Positions 8,826 through 16,504 of a stretch of DNA of 24,447 nucleotides are shown piece after piece (the stretch's first letter is position 1; each line of letters starts with the position of its first letter). Source of the stretch: Campylobacteraceae bacterium (GTDB taxonomy: Bacteria; Campylobacterota; Campylobacteria; Campylobacterales; Sulfurovaceae); the NCBI GenBank assembly GCA_027066355.1, contig JAMONW010000155.1:1-24447 (forward strand), given 5' to 3'. Both the position numbers and the translations under genes were made by a program. A model generated the notes under the pieces. That model did no database searches and was not told the DNA's origin. It was given only the letters and a program-made list of their open reading frames with translations.

Positions 8826-10701
8826 AAAACTATTTAACTACTATCTTTTGATGATAGTAATATTTTTTATAGGAAGATTAGCCCTATTTATTTGGCAATT
8901 TAGCAGATTAAAAAATAGTGATAGCTCTATTTGGTTAACATTTATTTATGGCTTAAAGATGGATACAATGCTAAGTGCTATGCTACTTGTAATACCCCTT
9001 TTAGTGCTAACACTTGCTCCAAGCAATTTAAAAAAAATTGCAAATAGCTTTTTAAAGTTATATTTTGTAGCTATAATTTCACTAATTATCTATATTGAGT
9101 TTGCTACTTTTCCTTTTTTTGCACAATATGATGTAAGACCAAATTATAAATTTGTAGAGTATTTAGCATACCCAAAAGAGGTAATTGGTATGATTTTGGC
9201 TGATTATAAACTACCTCTATTTTTAGCTATTAGTGCAATTGTAATATTTATAATACTCTATTTAAAAAAGTTTTCAAATAGCTTTATAGAGATATTAAAT
9301 ACTCCATTAAAAAAGAGAGTTATTTGGTTTTTGCCAATAGCTTTAATTTTATTTATTGCGATTAGGTCATCGTTTGGACATAGACCAGCAAATATTTCTG
9401 ATGCTATGTATTCAAATAATAGAATATTAAATGAAGTTACTAAAAACTCTCTATACTCAATTGGATATGCAATATATTCAAATAAAAATTCATCAGCTAA
9501 AGTTGCAAAACTTTATGGAAAAATGAATCCAAAAGAGGCTTTGGAGAGAGTTAAAAAGAGATTAAAAATTGAAGGTAGTGAATTTAATAGCACTTCACCA
9601 TTTAGTCGCTTAGAGAAGAGTCATTTCAAAACTAATAAAAAGAGGAATTTAGTAATTTTTCTACAAGAGAGTTTGGGCTATCAATTTATCTCTCCTAAAA
9701 TTACACCAAATTTAATAAAACTACAAAAAGAGGGTATCTGGTTTAATAACACTTATTCTAATGGAACACGCTCAGTTAGAGGAATTGCTGGGGTAACTTC
9801 TGGCTTTTTAGCAGTGCCTGGAAAGGGCGTGGTTAAGAGAAATAAATCTCAAAGTGGTTTTTTTACTTTTGCATCACTTTTAAAACCACTTGGTTATCAT
9901 AGTATGTTTATTTATGGAGGAGAGGCAAGGTTTGATAATATGCGCTCTTGGTTTTTAGGCAATGGTTTTGATGAAATAATAGAGCAAAAAGATTATAAAA
10001 ATCCACACTTTGTTGCAAATTGGGGTGTTAGCGATGAGGATTTAGTTAAAATGGCAAATAGAAAATTTAATAAATTATATAGTAGTGGTAAACCATTTGC
10101 AGCACTTATGTTTAGTTCATCTAATCATAGTCCATTTGATATACCAAATGATAAAGTAAAACCAATAATTCCAAATAAAAATTGTGTAGAAAATGCTGTG
10201 CATTATGCAGATTTTGCTATTGGCAAATTTTTTGAATTGGCAAAAAAATCACCTTATTATAAAGATACTATCTTTGTAGTAGTTGCAGATCATAATGTGC
10301 GTGTTTATGGAGATGATGTTGTGCCTGTTAATATGTTTCATATTCCAGCATTAATTATTGCTGATGGTATAGATAGCAAAATCTATAAAAAAGCTACCTC
10401 TCAACCTGATATATTAGCTACTGCCTTGGATTTATTGGGCAAAGATTTTAAATACCCTATTCTTGGAAAGTCGATATTTTCAGATAAAAAAGCAGATATT
10501 AATTTATTACAATTTAACCAAAATTATGCTCTTAAAGTAAAAGAGAAAGTAGCAGTAATTGTGCCAAAACAAGAGCCACAAACATATATTTATAAAAATA
10601 AGCATCTTATTAAAACAAAACATGACAAAGAGCTAGAAAAAGATGCATTGGCATTTATAACAACACTTAATTATCTATATGATAAACAGAAATTTAAGTA
10701 A
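8812..10701 (+). CDS. LTA synthase-type phosphoglycerol transferase / sulfatase-fold membrane enzyme
   Basis: This 629-residue protein has five N-terminal membrane helices (about 12-31, 50-69, 82-104, 133-151, 169-188) and an extracytoplasmic alkaline-phosphatase-fold domain. Metal and catalytic residues of the LtaS/OpgB group are visible: E286 in LQESLGYQF, the nucleophile-like T319 in YSNGTRSVRG, the SSSNHSPFD loop, and D493-H494 in VVVADHNV. A Thr nucleophile fits phosphoglycerol or phosphoethanolamine transfer from phospholipid rather than sulfate ester hydrolysis. As the last gene of the LPS operon it probably decorates LPS core or a periplasmic glycan with phosphoglycerol; the acceptor is inferred, not seen. 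It converges with gmhA, with a shared dyad between them. Confidence 0.75.
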   Translation: MKIIKKLFNYYLLMIVIFFIGRLALFIWQFSRLKNSDSSIWLTFIYGLKMDTMLSAMLLVIPLLVLTLAPSNLKKIANSFLKLYFVAIISLIIYIEFATFPFFAQYDVRPNYKFVEYLAYPKEVIGMILADYKLPLFLAISAIVIFIILYLKKFSNSFIEILNTPLKKRVIWFLPIALILFIAIRSSFGHRPANISDAMYSNNRILNEVTKNSLYSIGYAIYSNKNSSAKVAKLYGKMNPKEALERVKKRLKIEGSEFNSTSPFSRLEKSHFKTNKKRNLVIFLQESLGYQFISPKITPNLIKLQKEGIWFNNTYSNGTRSVRGIAGVTSGFLAVPGKGVVKRNKSQSGFFTFASLLKPLGYHSMFIYGGEARFDNMRSWFLGNGFDEIIEQKDYKNPHFVANWGVSDEDLVKMANRKFNKLYSSGKPFAALMFSSSNHSPFDIPNDKVKPIIPNKNCVENAVHYADFAIGKFFELAKKSPYYKDTIFVVVADHNVRVYGDDVVPVNMFHIPALIIADGIDSKIYKKATSQPDILATALDLLGKDFKYPILGKSIFSDKKADINLLQFNQNYALKVKEKVAVIVPKQEPQTYIYKNKHLIKTKHDKELEKDALAFITTLNYLYDKQKFK

Positions 10702-10708
10702 TTTATAT

Positions 10709-10746
10709 AAAAATTTAAGCTTTTAAAAAACTCTAAAAGCTTAAAT
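10709..10746 (-). terminator. Intrinsic terminator of hldE-gmhA, perhaps bidirectional
   Basis: A perfect 13-bp inverted repeat, ATTTAAGCTTTTA (10713-10725) and TAAAAGCTTAAAT (10734-10746), has an 8-nt loop. One arm overlaps the last codons of gmhA. On the minus strand the stem is followed by TTTTTATAT, the expected U-tract. On the plus strand the tract is poor, though the same stem follows the LtaS-like gene by 11 bp. Confidence 0.7.
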
Positions 10747-11296
10747 CTACTTCATTGCACAATGTATGTCCTATAAGAATGTGCATCTCTTGAATTCTTG
10801 GGGTATTGTTTGATGGAACAACAAGGTTTAAATCACAAAGTTTATTCATCTCTCCACCACTATTTCCACTTAAACCAAGAGTAGTTAACCCATGCTCTTT
10901 TGCCTTTTGAAGAGCTAAAATTACATTTTTTGAGTTTCCAGATGTTGATATACCAATTGCTAAATCACCCTCTTTTCCAAGTGCTTCTATTTGTCTTGCA
11001 AATACTATTTCATATCCAAAATCATTTGAAATTGCAGTAATAGCAGAAGTATCGGTTGTTAAAGCAATTGCTGCTAAGCCTATTCTATTTGTTTTGTAGC
11101 GTCCTGTCAGTTCAGCAGCAATATGCTGGGCATCTGCTGCACTACCTCCATTACCAAAAATTAAGACTTTATTGCCTTGTTTTAAGGTATTTATTAAAAT
11201 TTGTGAAGCCTCTTCTATCTGTTTTGGCATCTGCTTAATTGTTGCCTCTATTGTAGCTTTATGTTCATTTAACTCTTCTAAAATTTTATTTTGCAT
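10733..11296 (-). CDS. gmhA: Phosphoheptose isomerase
   Basis: GmhA converts sedoheptulose 7-phosphate to D-glycero-D-manno-heptose 7-phosphate, the first step to ADP-heptose. This 187-residue SIS-domain protein has the family length and motifs: LIFGNGGSAADAQHIAAELT near residues 45-65 (phosphate loop and Zn-binding His/Glu), LAAIALTTDTSAITAISNDF, ISTSGNSKNV, and the C-terminal QEMHILIGHTLC carrying the other active-site residues. It starts 1 bp after the hldE stop with TAAGG upstream, so it is translationally linked to hldE. Its product feeds the waaC and waaF heptosyltransferases of the facing operon. Confidence 0.95.
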   Translation of the reverse strand: MQNKILEELNEHKATIEATIKQMPKQIEEASQILINTLKQGNKVLIFGNGGSAADAQHIAAELTGRYKTNRIGLAAIALTTDTSAITAISNDFGYEIVFARQIEALGKEGDLAIGISTSGNSKNVILALQKAKEHGLTTLGLSGNSGGEMNKLCDLNLVVPSNNTPRIQEMHILIGHTLCNEVDLSF

Positions 11297-11297
11297 A

Positions 11298-12707
11298 TTA
11301 TACCTTAGACTCTATTTTTTTAATAATATTTGAAGTGCTTTTACCCTCTACAAAATCAATTAATTTAACCTCTTTTGCTATATCACTTCCTACAACCTCT
11401 TTATCCTTATAGTCAGCACCTTTAACTAAAATATCTGGTTTAATTGTTTTAATTAATTCATAAGGAGTATCCTCTTCAAATGGAACTATATAATCTACGC
11501 TAGATAATGCGCTAAGCACAGTAGCTCTATCTATTAATTGATTTACAGGTCTATCTTTTCCTTTTAAACGCTTAATACTCTCATCGCTATTTAAGCCTAA
11601 AATAAGCACATCTCCTAACTCTTTTGCTTTTTGCAAATATGTGGTATGCCCACTATGTAGTATATCAAAACAACCATTTGTAAATACAACTTTTTTACCT
11701 TGAGATTTTAACTCTTTGGATATCTTTTCTATTTCATTAAGATTTTTTAATTTATTTGTTAGAGTGCTGTTTTTAAGAGAGTTTTCATATGCTTCTATCT
11801 CTGCAAAAGTAGCAACTGCGGAACCAACTTTACCAACAACAACTGCTGCTGCTGAGTTGGCAAATTTACAAGCTTGATAAATAGATTTACCATTAGCCAA
11901 AGCTACTGCAATTGCTGAAATTACAGTATCTCCAGCTCCTGTAACATCATAAACCTCTTTAGCCACTGTTGGTATTATTTGCAAACTCTCATCTAAAAGA
12001 GCTATTCCCTCTTCACTAAGTGTAATTAGAGGATATTTTAGCTCTAAAGTATCTTTAAAATATTTTAAGGCAACTTTTAAGTTATCTTTTGTATCTAAAT
12101 TTATATTAGTTGCAATTTGCGCCTCTTTTTTATTTGGAGTAATTAGTGTAGCACCCTTATATTTACTAAAATCACTACCTTTTGGGTCAATTAATATTAA
12201 TTTATTGCTATTTTTCGATAAGCTAATAAGCTCTTTTGCAAGATTTTTAGTTATAACACCTTTAGCATAATCAGATACTATAATGGCATCAAAATTATCT
12301 ATTTTATCTCTTAATATATCTAATAAAGCATCAGAGGAGTTATCTGATATAGGCTTGGTAGTCTCTTCATCTAGGCGTAATACTTGATGTGTAGATACCA
12401 TTATTCTACTCTTTTTTGTAGTAACTCTATTTGGCTCTACTAGGAGGTTACTCTCTATATTTTGCAATAAAGATTTTAACTCTTTAGCATTGATATCATC
12501 TCCAATTACGCTAAATAAAGATACATTAACATTTAATGCTAAAAGATTATTTACAACATTTCCAGCTCCTCCAAGAGTTGATGTGCTTTTTTGCTTTAAT
12601 ACTACTTGAACTGGAGCTTCGGGGGATATTCTATCACAACTTCCCCATATGTAGCTATCTATCATTAAATCACCAATAACTGCTATATTTAAACTTCTAC
12701 TACTCAT
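11298..12707 (-). CDS. hldE: Bifunctional heptose-7-phosphate kinase / heptose-1-phosphate adenylyltransferase
   Basis: This 469-residue fusion has an N-terminal ribokinase-fold kinase (about 1-315) with STLGGAGNVVNNL, the PfkB signature DVTGAGDTVISAIAVAL (about 252-268, catalytic Asp in GAGD) and LITPNKKEA. Its C-terminal nucleotidyltransferase (about 335-469) has VVFTNGCFDILHSGHTTYL, with the HxGH motif near 351-354, and LNSDESIKRLKGKDRPVN. It phosphorylates heptose 7-phosphate at C1 and later adenylates heptose 1-phosphate. The phosphatase GmhB needed between those steps and the epimerase HldD are not in the window. The start ATG has TAAGG 8 nt upstream. It is the first gene of the hldE-gmhA unit. 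Confidence 0.95.
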   Translation of the reverse strand: MSSRSLNIAVIGDLMIDSYIWGSCDRISPEAPVQVVLKQKSTSTLGGAGNVVNNLLALNVNVSLFSVIGDDINAKELKSLLQNIESNLLVEPNRVTTKKSRIMVSTHQVLRLDEETTKPISDNSSDALLDILRDKIDNFDAIIVSDYAKGVITKNLAKELISLSKNSNKLILIDPKGSDFSKYKGATLITPNKKEAQIATNINLDTKDNLKVALKYFKDTLELKYPLITLSEEGIALLDESLQIIPTVAKEVYDVTGAGDTVISAIAVALANGKSIYQACKFANSAAAVVVGKVGSAVATFAEIEAYENSLKNSTLTNKLKNLNEIEKISKELKSQGKKVVFTNGCFDILHSGHTTYLQKAKELGDVLILGLNSDESIKRLKGKDRPVNQLIDRATVLSALSSVDYIVPFEEDTPYELIKTIKPDILVKGADYKDKEVVGSDIAKEVKLIDFVEGKSTSNIIKKIESKV

Positions 12708-12733
12708 TATTAAGCCTTAAGTGATTTTTTAAA

Positions 12734-12739
12734 ATTGTA
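12734..12739 (-). promoter_or_regulatory. -10 box of the hldE promoter
   Basis: Minus-strand TACAAT, preceded by GC and a run of eight T, lies 26 bp before the hldE ATG. A T-run upstream of a good -10 and no -35 is the usual promoter look in this phylum. Confidence 0.45.
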
Positions 12740-12741
12740 GC

Positions 12742-12761
12742 AAAAAAAACTTCATATGAAG
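12742..12761 (-). terminator. Possible terminator of the tRNA cluster
   Basis: Read on the minus strand, the 12-bp palindrome CTTCATATGAAG (12750-12761) is followed at once by eight T (12742-12749). A second small dyad, GCCTC and GAGGC with a 7-nt loop (12770-12786), lies just before it. The stem is short, and the T-run may instead belong to the hldE promoter, so the call is tentative. Confidence 0.35.
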
Positions 12762-12869
12762 ATATTAATGCCTCAAAAAAAGAGGCTTAGAGTATAAAGT
12801 AAATTTAAAAAACAAGAAAAAAGGAGAAGTATTTTATATTAAAAAGATATATTTGTTAAGTTCTTAAAG

Positions 12870-12957
12870 TGGCCGGGAGAGGGGGATTCGAACCCCCGGT
12901 GGCTCTCACCACACCGGTTTTCAAGACCGGCACGTTCAACCGCTCCGACATCTCCCG
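12870..12957 (-). tRNA. tRNA-Ser(TGA)
   Basis: This is an 88-nt gene with a long variable arm as in class II tRNAs. The acceptor stem CGGGAGA pairs with TCTCCCG, the discriminator is G, and CCA is encoded. The anticodon loop is CTTGAAA with TGA at 12921-12923, and the T-arm is GGGGGTTCGAATCCCCC. It is the last of four tRNA genes in the unit. Confidence 0.96.
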
Positions 12958-12971
12958 AAACAATAAAAAAG

Positions 12972-13046
12972 TGGAGGCGGCACCCGGATTCGAACCGGGG
13001 ATCAGAGCTTTGCAGGCTCCTGCCTTAGCCACTTGGCTATGCCGCC
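12972..13046 (-). tRNA. tRNA-Cys(GCA)
   Basis: This is a 75-nt cloverleaf with acceptor GGCGGCA, discriminator U (the identity base for Cys) and encoded CCA. The anticodon loop is CTGCAAA and the T-arm is CCCGGTTCGAATCCGGG. It lies 14 bp upstream of tRNA-Ser in transcription order. Confidence 0.96.
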
Positions 13047-13118
13047 AAAAAAGCCGCCTTATAAAACAGATTCTATATTATAAATATAACATTTATAATA
13101 TGGAGTGATTTTTAAAAG

Positions 13119-13206
13119 TGGTGCCCGGGGCCGGACTTGAACCGGCACGGCCAAAACGGCCAAGGGATTTTAAGTCCCTCGTGTCTACCAATTCCACCAC
13201 CCGGGC
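13119..13206 (-). tRNA. tRNA-Leu(TAA)
   Basis: This 88-nt class II tRNA has acceptor GCCCGGG, discriminator A and encoded CCA. The anticodon stem-loop is GGGACTTAAAATCCC with anticodon TAA. A long variable arm (TTGGCCGTTTTGGCCG) and the T-arm GCCGGTTCAAGTCCGGC complete it. Confidence 0.96.
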
Positions 13207-13242
13207 AAATAAATGCTGGTAGGACACCACATTAACAATAGT

Positions 13243-13317
13243 TGGAGCGGGAGACGAGATTCGAACTCGCGGCCCTAACCTTGGCAAGGTTATGCTCTAC
13301 CCCTGAGCTACTCCCGC
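13243..13317 (-). tRNA. tRNA-Gly(GCC)
   Basis: This is a 75-nt cloverleaf with acceptor GCGGGAG, discriminator U and encoded CCA. The anticodon stem-loop is AACCTTGCCAAGGTT with anticodon GCC, and the T-arm is CGAGTTCGAATCTCG. It is the first gene of the tRNA unit, right behind its promoter. Confidence 0.96.
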
Positions 13318-13331
13318 TTATTTGGAGTGCA

Positions 13332-13337
13332 ATTATA
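13332..13337 (-). promoter_or_regulatory. -10 box of the tRNA cluster promoter
   Basis: Minus-strand TATAAT ends 15 bp before the 5' end of tRNA-Gly, and T-rich DNA lies upstream. The spacing would give a very short leader, as expected for a tRNA operon. Confidence 0.6.
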
Positions 13338-13418
13338 ACTATTTAACTTTAAAAAAACTTTAAACTATTTAGTGTTTATAGATTTTTTTAAAAAAATATC
13401 TTTTTAGCTGGTTTTTGG

Positions 13419-13424
13419 TATAAT
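13419..13424 (+). promoter_or_regulatory. -10 box of the ilvD promoter
   Basis: TATAAT in the context TTTTTGGTATAATATTGCG lies 28 bp before the ilvD ATG, preceded by T-runs. It is the best promoter match in the gap between the tRNA unit and ilvD. No attenuator-like leader peptide or hairpin was seen. Confidence 0.6.
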
Positions 13425-13451
13425 ATTGCGATTTCAAAAATAGGAAAAACA

Positions 13452-15131
13452 ATGAGAAGTGATGAAGTAAAAAAAGGTTATGCTAGAGCGCCACATAGAA
13501 GTTTACTAAGAGCAACAGGGCTTAAAGATGAAGATTTTGATAAACCATTTATTGGTGTTGCAAACTCTTTTATTGAGATAATTCCAGGACACTTTTATTT
13601 AAACAAAGTAGCTGAAATTATAAAAGATGAAATTAGAGCAAATGGATGTGTGCCATTTGAGTTTAATACAATTGGTGTAGATGATGGTATTGCGATGGGG
13701 CATGATGGTATGCTCTATTCATTGCCAAGTCGTGAAATTATTGCAAACTCCATTGAAACAGTAATGAATGCGCATAAACTTGATGCTATGATTGCTATTC
13801 CAAATTGTGATAAGATTGTTCCTGGTATGATAATGGGGGCTTTGCGTGTAAATGTTCCTACTATCTTTGTAAGTGGTGGTCCTATGAAAGCTGGAGCTAT
13901 GAATGATGGCACACCAATAGATTTAGCTACAGTATTTGAAGGTGTTGGAGCATATGAAGCTGGTGAAATTAGTGAAGATACATTAGTAGAGATGGAGTGC
14001 AATGCATGTCCAGGAGGTGGTAGTTGTAGTGGTATGTTTACTGCAAATTCAATGAATACATTAATGGAAGCTATGGGAATTGCACTCCCTGGAAATGGAA
14101 CAATTTTAGCTCTTACAAAAGAGAGAGAGGAGCTTTTTAAAAAGGCTGCTAGAAGAATTTGCGAAATTGCACTCTCTAAAGATAGTAATAAGATGAACTT
14201 TAGAAATATTTTAAATGAGAATGCTGTTAGAAATGCATTTGCTGTTGATATGGCAATGGGTGGAAGCTCAAATACAGTTTTACATATGTTAGCAATTGCA
14301 AATGAAGCAGATGTAAATTTTAATATTGCAGATATTAATGATATTAGCCAAAAGGTAAGCCATATTGCCAAAATTAGCCCTAGTTTAACAACTGTTCATA
14401 TGGAAGATATTCATAGTGCTGGTGGTGTAAGTGCAGTATTAAAAGAGATGACAAAGCGTGATAATAGTGTGCTTTTAGATAATCCAACAGTTACTGGAGA
14501 GAGCCTCTTTGAGAGAATTGCTGATGCTAAGATTTTAGATAAAGAGATTATCCACACAATTGATAATCCATACTCAGATGTTGGTGGTTTAGCAATTTTA
14601 TTTGGTAACTTAGCAGAGCAAGGTGCTGTTATTAAAACTGCTGGTATTATTGGGGAGAGAAGTTTCAAAGGGAAAGCTGTATGTTTTAATTCCCAAGATG
14701 AAGCAATTGCTGGAATTACTAGTGGTAAGGTAAAAGCTGGTGATGTTGTAGTATTAAGATATGAAGGTCCAAGAGGTGGTCCTGGAATGCAAGAGATGCT
14801 AAGCCCAACAAGCCTAATTATGGGTATGGGTTTAGGTGATAGTGTTGCATTAATTACAGATGGTCGCTTTAGTGGAGCTACAAGAGGTTTAAGTATTGGT
14901 CATGTTAGCCCAGAAGCAGCTGAGGGTGGTTTAATTGCACTTGTAGAAGATGGTGATGAGATATTTATTGATGTAGATGAGTATAAAATTGAGCTTTTAG
15001 TAAGTGATGAAGAGATTGCAAAAAGAAGAGAAAACTTTAAGCCAATTGAAAAAGAGTTAACTAGCCGCTGGTTAAGACAATATAGAGCATTAGTAACAAA
15101 TGCTAGTAAAGGAGCTGTTTTAGAGGCTTAA
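13452..15131 (+). CDS. ilvD: Dihydroxy-acid dehydratase
   Basis: IlvD dehydrates 2,3-dihydroxy-isovalerate and -methylvalerate to the 2-keto acids in valine and isoleucine synthesis. The 559-residue protein is full length, with NTIGVDDGIAMGHDGMLYSL, IPNCDKIVPGM (C119), ECNACPGGGSCSGMFTANSM (C183, C186, C192), AMGGSSNTVLH, and PTSLIMGMGLGDSVALITDG followed by RFSGATRGLSIGH. Where [2Fe-2S] members have TPCN near residue 50, this one has IPGH, as in the E. coli enzyme, which suggests the oxygen-labile [4Fe-4S] type. AGGAAA (13442-13447) precedes the ATG. It stands alone; no other branched-chain amino acid gene is near. Confidence 0.96.
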   Translation: MRSDEVKKGYARAPHRSLLRATGLKDEDFDKPFIGVANSFIEIIPGHFYLNKVAEIIKDEIRANGCVPFEFNTIGVDDGIAMGHDGMLYSLPSREIIANSIETVMNAHKLDAMIAIPNCDKIVPGMIMGALRVNVPTIFVSGGPMKAGAMNDGTPIDLATVFEGVGAYEAGEISEDTLVEMECNACPGGGSCSGMFTANSMNTLMEAMGIALPGNGTILALTKEREELFKKAARRICEIALSKDSNKMNFRNILNENAVRNAFAVDMAMGGSSNTVLHMLAIANEADVNFNIADINDISQKVSHIAKISPSLTTVHMEDIHSAGGVSAVLKEMTKRDNSVLLDNPTVTGESLFERIADAKILDKEIIHTIDNPYSDVGGLAILFGNLAEQGAVIKTAGIIGERSFKGKAVCFNSQDEAIAGITSGKVKAGDVVVLRYEGPRGGPGMQEMLSPTSLIMGMGLGDSVALITDGRFSGATRGLSIGHVSPEAAEGGLIALVEDGDEIFIDVDEYKIELLVSDEEIAKRRENFKPIEKELTSRWLRQYRALVTNASKGAVLEA

Positions 15132-15160
15132 ACCTCTAAAAGAGTTTATCATAGATTATA

Positions 15161-15781
15161 TTATTTAGCTACATTTTTTTCAGCTAAATCAAGTGTAAAG
15201 TAGTATTTATCTCTTGTTTTTTGATAACCAACACCAGCATATGTAAAGCGTGGATTCATTAATATTTTGCAGTGTTGTTCATCATTTAGCCAATTATCAA
15301 CTGCCTTTTTATAGTTATCTGAAAATTTAGAGCTTTTAGTATTTTTAAATTTAGTAAATGTAATATTCTCTCCAACTAATAAGTTTGGTTTTACAGGATA
15401 TCCATAATAGGTTATTCTATCTACAAATGTGCTATGTAAAGCACCCTTTGGTTTTGCAGCATCTAGTTCTGTTCCTGAGCCATTATGTTGTAAAAAGTTA
15501 TTTATTGCCATATCTTTAGAGTGTGATATTGCCGCTCTTTCTAATGCACCGTTGCTATATAAAGGTGGGGCTGGTGGAGCGCATTTTGCTCCTTTATTTC
15601 TTATGCTATTTATATATGATAAAACTTCATTACTCTCTTGTGAACTTAAATATTTGTTGCTATTAATTTCTACATTAGCAAATCTTTTTTGTGGAGCTTT
15701 TAATGCTCTGTGAGTTGCTGATGAACATCCGTTGATTGAAAATATTGATATTATTGAAAGAAGAGCTATTTTTTTATACAT
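15161..15781 (-). CDS. CAP-domain (SCP/PR-1-like) lipoprotein
   Basis: This 206-residue protein begins MYKKIALLSIISIFSINGC, a lipoprotein signal with the lipid-modified Cys at 19. The rest is one CAP domain: VLSYINSIRNKGAKC, AAISHSKDMAINNFLQHNGS with GTELDAA after it, VGENIT, NWLNDEQHCKILMNPRF and TYAGVGY. The conserved His and Glu of the CAP cleft appear in SHSKDM, QHNGSGT and VGENI, and two further Cys (in AKCAPP and QHCKIL) could form a disulfide. Bacterial CAP proteins are secreted or surface proteins of mostly unknown function. A related but non-lipidated paralogue lies at 21877-22485. It has its own promoter and a good ribosome binding site (AAAGGGAA). Confidence 0.85.
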   Translation of the reverse strand: MYKKIALLSIISIFSINGCSSATHRALKAPQKRFANVEINSNKYLSSQESNEVLSYINSIRNKGAKCAPPAPPLYSNGALERAAISHSKDMAINNFLQHNGSGTELDAAKPKGALHSTFVDRITYYGYPVKPNLLVGENITFTKFKNTKSSKFSDNYKKAVDNWLNDEQHCKILMNPRFTYAGVGYQKTRDKYYFTLDLAEKNVAK

Positions 15782-15830
15782 TTATTCCCTTTTTATTGAT
15801 GTAAATATTATTTTATAATCATTGTATCTT

Positions 15831-15836
15831 ATTATA
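15831..15836 (-). promoter_or_regulatory. -10 box for the CAP lipoprotein gene
   Basis: Minus-strand TATAAT lies 49 bp before the ATG at 15781. A second weaker AT-rich match (GATTATAAAAT) sits closer to the gene, so the exact start of transcription is open. Confidence 0.4.
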
Positions 15837-15871
15837 TGTTAAAGTTATACTTATATCGGTTAAAAGGAGTT

Positions 15872-15905
15872 AAAAAAGTTTTTAGGGGAGTTACTAATTT
15901 CCCCT
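15872..15905 (-). terminator. Probable terminator after pyrE
   Basis: On the minus strand AGGGGA (15900-15905) and TCCCCT (15884-15889) form a stem across the pyrE stop codon with a 10-nt loop. A T6 run follows at 15872-15877, 6 nt beyond the stem. The gap between stem and T-run makes it weaker than a textbook terminator. Confidence 0.4.
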
Positions 15906-16502
15906 ACTTCCTGGTTTTATTGCAGTTGAGCCCTCTTTACAAAGTGGACAATTAGATGGTTCATAAATTTCAAACTCAAAATCTGCTAATGCAAAAAGTG
16001 GTTTATTTGTTGGTAGTTTACACTCTGGTTTTGGAGAGTTTTGAGTGCCTTCTCTTTTACAAAAGCCTCTATTAGCAAGTGCGGCAAAGCCTACAACATT
16101 TGCACCTAGAGATTCAATTATATCACTTGCTTCAAGAGCAGAGCCTCCAGTTGTAATTATATCTTCACAAATTAAGATATTTTCACCCTTAGCTACTTCA
16201 AAACCACGGCGAAGTTCCATTTTGCCCTCTTTTCGCTCTACAAAAATTGAGCGAACTCCCAAAGCTCTTGCTAGTTCATAACCAGCAATTACGCCACCAA
16301 GAGCTGGAGCGCAAACTGTATCTATCTTGATGCCACTACTTTTTATCATATCTGCTAGTGCTGTTGCTAAAAGCTCTGCTCTTTTTGGGTCTTCTAAAAC
16401 TTTTGCACTTTGTAGATAATTTGGAGAGTGATTACCGCTACTTAATATAAAATGTCCACTTAAAAGTGCGCCACTATCTTTATAAATTTGCTCTATATTC
16501 AT
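15894..16502 (-). CDS. pyrE: Orotate phosphoribosyltransferase
   Basis: PyrE makes orotidine 5'-phosphate from orotate and PRPP in pyrimidine synthesis. This 202-residue protein has the type I PRTase motif ILICEDIITTGGSALEA (about 110-126) that binds PRPP, an N-terminal GHFILSSGNHSPNYLQ for orotate, and VFVERKEGK-like SIFVERKEGKMELRRG for the flexible loop. The C-terminal part carries Cys in GFCKREG, PECKL and NCPLCKEG, an extension that could bind metal. It begins 2 bp after the frr stop, so the two are translationally coupled. The order secG-frr-pyrE is the same in H. pylori and Campylobacter. Confidence 0.94.
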   Translation of the reverse strand: MNIEQIYKDSGALLSGHFILSSGNHSPNYLQSAKVLEDPKRAELLATALADMIKSSGIKIDTVCAPALGGVIAGYELARALGVRSIFVERKEGKMELRRGFEVAKGENILICEDIITTGGSALEASDIIESLGANVVGFAALANRGFCKREGTQNSPKPECKLPTNKPLFALADFEFEIYEPSNCPLCKEGSTAIKPGSRGN

Positions 16503-16504
16503 AG

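Noticed and set aside
8812..10701. True sulfatase
   Set aside because: The nucleophile position is Thr (T319) rather than the Cys/Ser of a formylglycine motif, and five N-terminal helices match the LtaS layout.
12869..13287. Short open frames on both strands over the tRNA region
   Set aside because: They are translations of the tRNA genes themselves (they give the well-known false peptides such as GFEPP and PRLGPRVRISSPAP).
12870..13317. tRNA cluster as an integration site of a mobile element
   Set aside because: No integrase, no repeated tRNA 3' end in the window, and housekeeping genes flank both sides.
13715..14371. Long minus-strand open frame inside ilvD
   Set aside because: It is the antisense shadow of a well-supported gene and shows no family motif or ribosome binding site.
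15122..15137. AGAGG/CCTCT hairpin at the end of ilvD as terminator
   Set aside because: The stem is only 5 bp and no T-run follows on either strand.
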